64,000 bases of DNA from Dillenia suffruticosa. Lineage: Eukaryota > Streptophyta > Magnoliopsida > Dilleniales > Dilleniaceae. Of the stretch, positions 36,690 to 47,863 are shown piece by piece (position 1 is the stretch's first letter; each line of letters begins with the position of its first letter). The translations under genes were made by a program, and so were the position numbers. The stretch spans positions 25,163,947 through 25,227,946 of the forward strand of contig JAVTVX010000015.1 of assembly GCA_033439265.1 (NCBI GenBank), written 5' to 3'. The notes beneath the pieces were generated by a model. That model was not told the origin of the DNA, made no database searches, and saw nothing but the letters and a program-made list of their open reading frames with translations.

Positions 36690-36890
36690 TCGGATGATCT
36701 CATACTATGTGTCCCAAGTGTCTTTACTTTCCAACCCTTCATAAATTTATATTTTTGTTGACAAATTTTATATATTATCCTTTGATCGTTATAATTTCTA
36801 ACAAAATAATTTCATACATTAAAATCATCATTTTTAGTATGCATGGTGATAGATCGTGTATTTTTAAGTTCATTTTCTTCTACACTAATA
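36690..36890 (-). pseudogene. hAT transposase remnant, N-terminal BED-finger-like part
   Basis: Minus-strand translation gives YKICQQKYKFMKGWKVKTLG then THSMRS. This resembles the plant hAT BED zinc finger (CxxCxxxY...GTxxLxxH), with the first Cys and final His degenerate. It lies near the right hAT terminus, where the transposase start should be, and in the same orientation as 10780-12250. It is the basis for joining the two hAT ends across the nested insertions. Confidence 0.55.
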
Positions 36891-37626
36891 TCAATATTTA
36901 TGTATTTGGGAATGCACTCTTGGAAAAATGAAAATGGGAGGAGATGAGATTATTGGGAAAATTGTAAAAAATGTGTTTCGTCTATTTTTTTAAATTAAGT
37001 TTAAAATTTAATAAGAATGATTTAAATATGCAAAAAAATAAAGACAAAAAAATAAACTATTGCGAATTTGACGGAGATTATGATTGTTAATTGTAAAATT
37101 TTGAATTATTTGAGTTTATTAAAATTTTATCAAATCTTGAATGATATTATATGTTGCAGATGGAGTGATTAGTAAGGGATTATAAAATTGTGAGCTTGTA
37201 AGAGAGATGAAAATGTTGTAGATAGAGACAGTAGGAGAATGTGAGAGAGAGTAGAAAATAAGTTGTACGTTGTGTGAGATTTGAAAATGAGTTGTTGGTT
37301 ATTTATAGACAATATTTTTTACCTTATGGATCAAAATATTTCTCAAATTACTTGTTTTATAACTGTTGGAATAAGTAAAATTGAAAAAAAAATTCAAAAG
37401 AAAAGACCTAACCATTGGAACCGGGCGGATCGGGTTGGTTCCACTATCCGTTGGAACTAGCCAAACAGCTCCAGGCCCGGGCCGATTCTGAGCCCGTGAC
37501 GGGCCGATTTCCGATCTCAAAAATTGAAGAATCGGACCAGTCCGATTACCATAGTTAGGTCGATCCGGGCTATGATAAGGCGGCTAGGCCGGTTTATGGG
37601 TCAGAACCAGCCCATGCCCACCTCTG

Positions 37627-38180
37627 CATCTCTCTTCTCTCGACTTTCGTGGTCAAATAAAGAAAGTTAGGTTAAAGCCGAGTTTCAATTACATTAACCT
37701 CTTAGAAGTGAATATAAAGATGATAATCTCTTGGATCTAAGTTGGTTGAAAGAAACGTTGTGCAAAAGTTGTGCAAATTTTTATGAATATCACTATATGT
37801 CAAATATCATGAAAAACCTAGTTTCGTCGAAGGCGGTGCTATCGTAGGCGGGTTTTCACCTCTGTTTCACCAACAAGAGCATCCACTTGCGGTGATGTTA
37901 GAGTTGGCTTGGCTCTTTCTATTATAAATTTAAAAAAACTTGGGACGGAACTGGAAGACCGGGTTCAATTCCGCAAAGATAACGGAATCCAGCGCAGACG
38001 GTAACATACTAACTGACGTCTCCCGTTAGTCTCTCTGTTTACTTTCTTCTCCAACTCCTTGCTCACCACCCCCCTTCTTCAAACCTCACCGAAAATGACG
38101 ACTTCTCTTCTTCAAATCGCTAAAATTCCCGAAAACCTCTGATCAAATTCAAAACCCTAATCTTCACTCCCCACTCCGCC
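37627..38180 (+). promoter_or_regulatory. Upstream region and 5' UTR of the XLG gene
   Basis: This is the whole host interval between the hAT end and the XLG ATG. It holds a TATA-like word (TTATAAAT, about 37922-37929), a TGACGTC word (38014-38020, the core of bZIP/TGA-type sites), and a CT-rich leader (38030-38140) before the ATG in the context CCGCCATGTC. Assignments come from sequence appearance only. Confidence 0.45.
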
Positions 38181-41100
38181 ATGTCTTCTGATGCAGAGGC
38201 GGAGAAGACTTGGGAAGAAGTTCTCAGACGAATGTTACCCGCCGGAGCTCCGCTTCCCGACGAAGATCAACTCGATTACTCCATCGCCATTGAGTACGAT
38301 GGACCTCCTATATCCTACGACCTCCCCAAGATCGAACCCATTGATCTCGAATCCGCCTCCATTCGAACCACCTCGATTGTTTCAGTTTCCGATGCTAATG
38401 CCGCGATTCCTGTAATTTCCCCTATTTCAAAGGTGTCGAGGTTTAGTAGGATGAGGAATGGAAGTGAATTGCGTAGTCCGGTTGAGAGTCTGAGATCTTC
38501 GTCTGTTTCGCGAGCTCAATTTGAGTCTGCAAATGGGGAAACTGTCGATGAAGTTGAGTTTTCGAGTTTGGCTCCTTCGTCTCCGGTGAATTCGATGACG
38601 CCGCCGAATTTGATAGGAGGAAGGAGAGCTGCGGTTGTGACGTTTAACACGCCGAGGGACTCGGAGAACGATGAAGAAGAAGACGAGAATGGATTCTCTT
38701 CGTCTCCGAGGTCGAGTGCGGCTGATCCTGCGGCATCTCCCATGGCTTCTCGAGGCAGAGACAAGGGTTTGGGAAAGAGAGGGGTATGTAGCAGATGTGG
38801 AAAAGGCAACAGATTGAAGGACAGAGAGGTCTGTATTGTGTGTGATGCAAGGTATTGCAGTAACTGCATTTTGAAGGCAATGGGGTCAATGCCTGAAGGC
38901 AGGAAGTGCCTAGGCTGCATTGGGCAGCCGATAGATGAATCGAAGAGGTCTAGTTTAGGCAAGTCGTCTAGAATATTGTCTAAAGTGTGCAGTCCTTTGG
39001 AGATTAGGCAAATCATGAAGGCTGAAAAGGAGTGCTCTGCAAATCAGCTTAGACCCGAGCAGCTTGTTGTGAATGGCAGGCAATTAAGGCAAGAGGAATT
39101 GGCTGAAGTTTTGGGTTGCGCGATGCCACCCCAGAAGTTGAAGCCTGGCAAATACTGGTATGACAAGGATTCCGGACTTTGGGGAAAGGTGAAGATTGAT
39201 GTCTTTTTTAACAGTAGAGGGTAATTTGTTTTTTCCATCTACGTTCTTTTCTCGTATTAATAAGTTTGCCTATGGCATTGAATGTTTAGGAGGGAGAGAA
39301 ACCTGATAGAATTATAAGTTCGAAACTCAATGTTGGGGGAAAGCTTCGGCAGGATGCAAGTAATGGGAACACGAAGGTTTATGTTAATGGTCGGGAGATC
39401 ACTAAAATTGAGCGAAGAGTATTTATGGTAAATATATTTTCTTCTGATTAAACTACTTGAACTTTTTTGGTGATTATTCTTTTGTCATTCATTTCCATCA
39501 TGAAGTCAGAAACTTTAAGTTCTTCATGTAATGTTTTGGAGTATGAAATATGTTTGTGCTGCTGAGTATGAAGTTCTTCAGTGTGTGTTGACTTAAATCG
39601 GACCCTTTTTCCTTCTTGTTGGGATACATTATCCTTTCAATCTCTTATTACTAGCATTTTTAGTTTCAAGGAGAATTTCCTTAGGCAAATCTCCTGTTGT
39701 CTTTTATGGCTCAGTTGTGGCAATAGTTCTAGTTTTTGATGAGTTTCTTGAAAAGAAAGCCTGCCCGGGAAGACAAGGGAGCCACCATGGATGAACTCCA
39801 CAAGCCAATATTTTGAAGTGGCGGAATCTAGTTTCAGTAAGAATATTATAATCTTGACTTGGCAGTGGAGCAAGTTTGCAGAGAATGGATCCCCCGTCAG
39901 CTGAATGTGACAACAAGTGAGTGTGTTTAGAGAGAGAGAGAGAGCTTTAAAAAATGCCGCACAAAATATTCATGTAAAGGATTTGAGAAAGAGCTTGTAA
40001 AGAGGCTTTAATATATATATATTTTAGAAAAGGCTTGGAAGAATGACTTTCTAGGATAATTTCAAAGGGAAGCTGGGGCTTTTAGAGGTTCTTCCTAAAT
40101 GTTCTTGAAAAACTTAAGAATGCTTTCGAAGTACTTCAAAAGTTACTTTTAATTATGCTTTTAGAAGGGCTTCAAGTGTTTCAAAGAAATGTGTTCCTGA
40201 ATATTTTAAAAGTAATTCCTCGACAACACTTTTTAAAATGCTTCTGAAGGTGGACTTGAAAATAAAATTTCAAAGATGTGTAGTAATATGCTTTTAGAAA
40301 AGCTCCCGAAAGGCATTACCAAGAAAGCCTTCCTCTGTAACTTATTCATGATCAAAGTTTTAAAATTCTACCAATCTTAGTTGATGGAAACCCCCTGAAT
40401 TCCCAACCATGCTCTCTAGATCCCCGGCCGTTAGGGTTATATGATGGTGTTATCTTGTTTCCTAGATGGTGCGTCTTCCTGATATCTTTGGGCAGGGCTT
40501 CACAACCTCACCTCTACCCGTTTGCTCCTTTTCTGATAGGAAAGTAAAAATATATTAATAGACGGGTAGAGTAGCTGAAAGAGAACCAAGGGAACGCTTT
40601 CCCAAAATGCTACAAGACAAGGAAACTGCGAAATTAACCACCTCCACAAAGGACACAAAAGATCTAGATGAAGACCTAAAAAACAAACAGTTAAGAAAAC
40701 TATCTAAAAAACACATCAAGGTCTTTTGCAACCCTGTTAAATTCCCTCAAGAATAAGAAGACCCACTCCCATATAAAACGGATCCGCATGCAGTGAAGAA
40801 AAAGATGATCCCCTGATTTCAGCTTTCCCTTACATGAGATGTACCTATTAACAGGAATAATGCCCCATTCTATTCTTGAGTCAAAATTTTACCCAGGTAG
40901 CTTCCCAGGTAAAGAAAGCAACTTCGGAGGCAATTGTACAATATTAACAGGAATAATGTCCAGTCCGGTGTCCACAGTTTATCATATTATCCATGTCATT
41001 TTGGAATATAAATATGAAATTTCAAATTCATGGCACAGTTTATAGATCTATTTTAGGCAATTGTACAATATTCAAGCATGTAATATTCCAGAAGTTCTCT

Positions 41101-44100
41101 TTCCAGATATCTTACTTATTTGTCTTTTGCAATGATTTCTCATTTGTCTTTATCTTATTTCATTAGTGTTTCTATCTTGACAAATCATCTAATTTGAATG
41201 ATTCTTATTTTAGCTGGCCAAGGTGCAGTGCCCCAGGGATACGCATTTCTGGCTATATGAAGATGGATCATATGAGGAAGAAGGCCAAAACAATATAAAG
41301 GGAAATATATGGAGCAAGGTTCTCTCGTTACCCGTGACTAGCATATATATATTTTTTAGCTAAAGTTTTTTCATCTCATCATATGGCAGAGCAGTTGAAT
41401 TCTCAAACTGTTGCATTTTGGTTTTTGGTAGGCAGGCATCCACTCGTTTCATTTCTTCATTGTTCTCTTTGCCCGTTCCTCCTGGAAATTCCTATGATCC
41501 TAAAGAAGATCCAACTACTTTTTCGGGCAGATCTGTTCCTGAGTATTTGGAGCAGGGAAGAGTTCAAAAACTTATGTTATTTGGGTTGGAAGGATCCGGA
41601 ACAAGCACCATCTTCAAGCAGGTGTGTGTCATATTTTACTGGCATTTGCTCTCCTGAAGAACTATAGAAAATTATTTCATTCATATGTTTCCAAGTTCAT
41701 TATTATTATTCTAATCTTTCAGGTTTTTCCCCCTATTCCTTTAAAATGAATCCAAGGTATTGGGAATTGGTCAAGATACAGTGATTTTGATGCCAAGTTT
41801 GTCTTATAGTTCTCAATTTTACATTTTTTGGGTGAGGGATGATAGAAGGATTGCATTATGTTTCCCGCAGTTGTACAGAAAGGTTGAGTGAACTTTTATT
41901 TGCCTCCATGATTTTGTGGTCTCTTGGGGCATGTTCCTAATGTGGGATAGCCTTTTGGCAAATAGGTGTCTTCACAAATTTGAAGTTACAATCTCTGGTG
42001 CATTGTCTTTTGAGTTCTTTGTTCCTTTACATTTTTCTGATGTTCGTTTTGATCCTTCTTATTAAAGCACTTATAATGCTTTTCGATTTTTGGTGCGGTC
42101 GGTTTCTTGTTTTAAATGTATTAATCTCCTTGTTGTTATTTTAATTAATTTCTAATTTAACTTGAGTTATAACAAATTGAATCCACTATATCAGCCAATT
42201 TATGATGGTATTGGCTCATGTTTATACAGATATAGCATACTCGTGTGGTGAAATAGGCTTTCCCCTGTAGCAGGTTTGTAATGACTAATAGCCGATCTGA
42301 ACTGGTATTGGCTCCTGCCGATAAAATGATAGCCAAATCGGCCTTTTCCGTGTAACGGGCTTGTAATGACCAAGTCATTGGATTGATATTTCTTGTAATG
42401 TGACTAGATTCAATGTGTCAATAAAGTTTAAAAGGAAATGCCACACCAGTTTTCCTTATGTTAATGCCTGTTATGGCCAACTTATCTACACTTTTGAGTG
42501 TAACCATGATTTAAATTCATCATCTCCATCAGCATTCTAATTTTTTCAAGTCTAGGACCCTTTTTTTAATATATATGTAACTGAGTTAGATTTGTTTGGG
42601 AGTATCCTTGTGGTCTGCTATATATTACATTTGGGGAATCACATTTTATTTTATCTAGAAAAAAAAAAAAGAATTCAAGAATTCTTTGTGGGTTTTATTA
42701 CTTCAACTTGCTTGTTTCAAATTTTCTGATGCAATCACTTTTTGCATTCTTTAATTGCATCATCAACCATTGTGCTCATTTGCATTAGGGTGGTATTCTA
42801 AGGCTTTTACTTAGATGAGTTCATGAAGTTCAAACTGATTGCATAGTAAGCGATCAGCCTCCCTTTGACTCATGGTGGTTTGGGGATTAGTTCTTAAATT
42901 GAGTTCAATAGAGCTTCATTAGGCAAGTGGTTGGGAGATTTGTTATAGGATCTAGTAGTTTTTGGTGGGCGACCATTGCAATCAGATACACTTTACCTCG
43001 CCATGAGTGGATATGTGATGATGCTAGAGGCTCCTATAGGGTTGGGGATGAGGTTACGAGGGAATGCGAGGTTTTTTTTTGCCAATGTGATTTCTTTTGA
43101 AGTGAGGGTGGTGCCACAGCCATATCTTGGTCCAGACAATGTGATCTTTGGCTGCCTAGGCTAAAGGGCAATGGTTCCATCGTGAAAAATAATAGAGTAA
43201 ATGGATTGATGAATACGTTTAAGTTTATTGTTTAGTTATCTGAGCTCAAGGCATGCATCATAGGGTCTCTTTCATTATGCTATCTTATTCTTCTTCTTTT
43301 TCTCTGCTTGTGTTCATCAAAGTTCTTTAACCTTTGAACTACTAATTCTTCCCAACAATTTTCAACCACAAACCTAAAGGCTTTCTCCTGCTTTCTTCTG
43401 CGACAACACTTCCTTAGCCTTTATTCACCATTCTTCCAACTGTAGACAACCAACCCTGGTTGTCCTACGTTAGTTTGGTATCAGAGAGAAGGATCCTAGC
43501 ATGCTTTGTCACCATGGTCATAGATAGTGAGCTTTTTAACCATATTTGAGGCCCTTTACTACAATCAAGAAACCAACAAACAAGACATCTCCACATGGAA
43601 GACTGAAGTATGTAATAATAGGTCTAATTTGGAGGAGATAAAGAACAGCTTGAAACATATTTTGTGTGATGCGTGAGGTTGTACAACCATCGGTTGGACC
43701 ACTGTTCAAGAAGTTGGAGCCTCCAGTTCCCCATGCAACCTGTCCCTAATTTTCAGTAGCGCCTTTCACACGTTCCCTACATAATTGCACGGGCAACCAA
43801 CCATGTTGCATATGGGTGTCAACAATTTCAATAGTTGGACAATCCAACGAGTTAGAAAGGAGAGAATTTTAGAAAGTACATTCTCCAACCTTCTCTATCT
43901 TTAGAAATAGGCCGGGAGAAAGTCAATACAATATCTGTGTTATTTTGTAAATGAAACTGTCGTCATTCCGAAGGCTCAGTTCCACACCTGACTTCAATGA
44001 TGGGAACAACCTGTGCACTCCGGTGCTCCAATGAAGAAGGATTCTCCCCCATACTGTATTTAGAATAATGGTCGTTGCCTTAGGAGCTACATTTACAGGT

Positions 44101-47100
44101 GCTTTGCACAGTATCACCTTATTTTCCACCACAACCATCATATTTTCTAGTCCAACAACATCCATTAAATCATTGCGTTGGAGAGACGGGTTCACAGTTT
44201 TTCATCATAGGTGTGAAGTTTGAAGTTTCAAATGCTCCGGGAGATGATATCCATATGAGTTCTGAAATTGAAGAGGCTTTGCAGGCCACCTCAATCAAGT
44301 TTTCTCGTTGCTAAGCCTATTAATATCTTTTGCTCCTCTTGTTCATAAGGAACCAAACGTTATAATTCTAAGGGGAAAGTCTTGCAAATGCTTCTTTGGA
44401 AATGATTGCGAGTAATTGTTGATTCAATTTCCTAACAGTCCTTCAACCTTTATTTGACACATGAAGTGCATAAAGTTGATGCAAAAGAGGAGGGGAAGCA
44501 AAACATCTATGAGGATACATACTCCTCAGGGAAGTCAAGCTAAGGTGGGAATGGCAATGGGCCCAGGCTGGGTAGGGTAAAGTTACAATATAACCTGGAC
44601 CAAAAAGAGAAAAAAAAAATTCTTTATTGTTAAAATTTGAAGAGATCTCCGAAATTAATAATGTCAATTGAAACAATCTCCAGCCAAAGAAACCATTATT
44701 CAATGAAAGTAAACAAATTTTGGGGATTGAAATTCTTGCTCACAGACTCTCAAATGTGGCAAAATAACTTTCAGTTTTGAAGTTCAAGCTGGAGCAAGAG
44801 TCAAACCTTCGGTATCTGAATCTGTGGAAACAAGGCCTTTTATCTGAATCAACCAATTATCTTCAGCAAATTGAACTTGGTTTTGTAATTGTTGTGATCA
44901 AAATTGTTGCCTTCAACAAGTGAAAAGCAGAGAGGGAGAGAGAGATGTAACCAAAGATTAAATAGCTTGTTCATTCCCATCATCCATTCATGCGATACCC
45001 ACCTTTGTTGGTTTCATGAAACCCCTAGCAATTTCTGCAAAATGCCCAGTCTGATTTCCATGCGATGTTTTCAGACATTTGTATTGGAATAAAAGTGTTT
45101 CGTTCCGGTTCCTTCATCATTCCTGCAATCCAAACAAGGCCAAAGAAATCACATTCCTAAGCTTTTAAAGATTGAAGATTGGAACGCATAAGGGTTCCTT
45201 GGTTAGTAATGTGATGTCTTTCTGAAAGAAGCTCTTTATTGGGATGTCAATTTCAATACTGTGGCCAATGATTGGGTGCTAGAGATCTTTAAGTTTTTTG
45301 AATGGATGGAAAGAAGCTGGGAGAGTTGATTTGGGGAAGATGAAGTGTTGTGGATGGAATAATGTTCCGATTTGGAGTGGCTTCTACAATGTGAAAAGCT
45401 TCTTCAACCTTATCCATTTGGATGGGCATGAAGGAGTTCCTCATTGATTGCATTGACTAGCTAGGCAACCCAGTCCATCATTCTGAGGGACAAAACTTCC
45501 TTCTAACTGGGAGATTCTCCAAGAATAACATTTTTTTTCCTTTTTCTTGGGAGACTACGTGGGGAAGTATTCTAATCCCAGGATAACTTGTAGGGAAGAT
45601 GGCCACTGGTGGCTAATATATGGGTGCTATGTGAAACATGCATTCAAGGAGCATTTACAAAGAGGGCCACTGGTGACTATGTAAAGGGAAAGTTAAATTG
45701 GTTTCTTACTGTTATGTTCCAAATAACCATCACTCTATAGTATTCCCTCAAGGAAATTTAAAGATTAACGTCAATGTATGTTAGACATGGCCTCTTTTTT
45801 TTTTTTTTTTCTCCTTTTTAACTTTACTGATTAGGCAAATCTGAGAACCTTGATTGCAAACTAAACCTCTTATAACCTTTTAAACAAAAAGAATACTGCT
45901 CCACTTTTTCAATTGAATAATCTGGCATAAATTTGCCCATATTTATGGAGAAAAAAGAATAATTGCCTTGTCTTTATCCTCCATGGTGTAATTCTGATCC
46001 AAATTTCTCAGGTGTTTATGAAATTATATTTTTAGATACTAGACCAAGTTTTTGGTTATTTGTGAACAAATCGCTGAGGTATGTCCGTTTTGATATTTGC
46101 AGAATGATGAAGGTGACACTTGTTATAACAAAGTTATACAGAGTGGGCCTAAACAATGCATTTGAATACAAGGGCCTCTTTAGTAGAACCAAATGAAATA
46201 TGAGTAAACTTTTCCCTTGGGGAAATATCTGGACTCTGGTGATTGGTATATAATTTTTTCTGCTCCGTTTACCAGCCCTGTCTTGCATGGTGTATGCTGT
46301 TTGAAGACAAGTTCTTGACCTACTAAGTGTTCATCCATCTCCTTGCATAAGATATATATATATATATATATACTTTTTTTTTGGGGGGGGGGGCTATGTC
46401 ATGCTTCATGGGGTGCTTGTTAAATATGTAAAGTCACAAGATTATCTGTCTGATGTCATATTGGACAATTTTGCACTGGCTTAATTTTTCTTCCTTTTGT
46501 GCTGCAGGCCAAGTTTTTATATGGAAACAAGTTTACTCCTGAAGAACTGCAGGATATCAAGCTCATGATTCAAAGCAACTTGTACAAATATCTCAGTGTA
46601 CTGCTTGAGGGCTGTGAACGCTTTGAAGAGGAAGCTTTAATGGAAAAGCAGTCTGCTGCTGTGGATGCTGGAGATTCTGCCTCAGGTCTGATTGTAACCT
46701 AACCTGGTTTCTGGAATTTGGTTTATTGCTGACCGAATCTTTATCTAATTAGATGCAGATGCTATTGCATGGTCTCATCATAATTCTTGCCTGTACTCTT
46801 TATTGGATCAGGATTTTTTTTTGAAAGGGTTTTATGTGAATTTCTCAATCATCTCAGTAGACAAAATAGCATGTCTTCTACCTTTTTTGGATTTACTAAC
46901 TCCATGACTCGCTCAAGTCATGAATAGCTGATGACTTATGTGAAAAACTAGCATTGGACAATTTTTTTCTGGCACATCTTTCTATGAGCTACCACTTCTG
47001 ATACTTGTTTTCTGTTGAAGTCATGGAGCTCTTCATTACTTGTTTGTACCAGAGCATTGCATTTTCCTTGACATTTTCACCATTTCGCTTGTCTTCTTCA

Positions 47101-47814
47101 TCTCCCCCCACCCTTCAACCAAGTTCACCCTTTAGAAAAGGTCTTCAAAAAGTTAAAGAGTTTTACTTGATATATGGATCTTAACAAGATCAACACAAGT
47201 GATTTGTTCCAACAAGGGAGACATTCTTAAGCTATCTCCCCATATGGTGGCTTTATGAATTGCAAGAATTCTGAAACCTGTCTTTTTTTCTTACATTGCC
47301 TTGTAGCTCGGGAGATGTGGAACAGTATGTGAGAATTAGTGGGTTTATATAAGAGATGTGCATGATGGGCTTTTTTACAAGATTTAGATGCTTTGGAGGG
47401 AGGAAGAATACTTCTTTACATGGTTTTAATCGGGGTATTGGAATATTAGTGAGGTCTTTTTTTTTTCTTCAAAACAAATCAAAACTTCTTCATATGTTTG
47501 ATTTAACTCTTAATAACAATTATAAATGCAGTCAAAATTTTGTATTAAGTTTTTTCATTAAGTGCATTACTAGTTAACCTAATGAAAATTTTCAATTTTA
47601 GATAACCATATAGATTGTTATCATTTAATGTTAGGATTGTTATTGGAAAAGGAATTTTTTTTCCTCTAATGGAAAGGTTACTTTTTAAAATTTTATTAAT
47701 TAAATCTTTCTTCTTTTAATAAAAAAAGAAAGAAAGAGAGCTAAGGGCAGGGTATGTAAGTTCATGTTCCTAGACAAACCCCCTTCCCCTTCAAGACTCT
47801 TGTGCTGATGTGGG

Positions 47815-47863
<49 letters not shown>

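Larger units (their letters stand above)
10371..37626 (-). mobile_element. hAT-family DNA transposon remnant, split by nested insertions
   Basis: The left end (from 10371, TTTAGAGTTGAGACCGG) and the right end (to 37626; minus strand CAGAGGTGGGCATGGGC) both lead into GC-rich GGCCGGTT-type subterminal DNA unlike the AT-rich surroundings. Transposase pieces on the minus strand lie at both ends in the expected order: a BED-finger-like segment near 36690-36890, then the catalytic and C-terminal dimerisation regions at 10780-12250. Flanks CATTTCTC (10363-10370) and CATCTCTC (37627-37634) may be the 8-bp target duplication with one mismatch, although the left end then carries two extra bases. Without the nested LTR-type elements the hAT element would be about 3 kb, normal for the family. 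It is dead, with stops and frameshifts throughout. Confidence 0.72.
41622..46507 (+). other. XLG intron 4 with retroelement debris
   Basis: This 4.9-kb intron splits the P-loop exon from the helical-domain exons. It contains a possible LTR-retrotransposon fossil around 43,470 and an L1-type LINE fragment at about 45,210-45,560. Also present are a T run at 45798-45811 and (AT)n then G runs at 46351-46392. The rest has no recognisable content. Confidence 0.6.

Noticed and set aside
37958-37975. GGGTTCAATTCC-like B-box in the XLG upstream region
   Set aside because: There is no A-box at the right distance and no tRNA fold, so neither a tRNA gene nor a clear SINE is supported.
38516-39016. Minus-strand 166-codon open frame opposite XLG exon 1
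   Set aside because: It is a shadow of the coding strand. The plus frame matches XLG family motifs and splices correctly; the minus frame has no recognisable domain.
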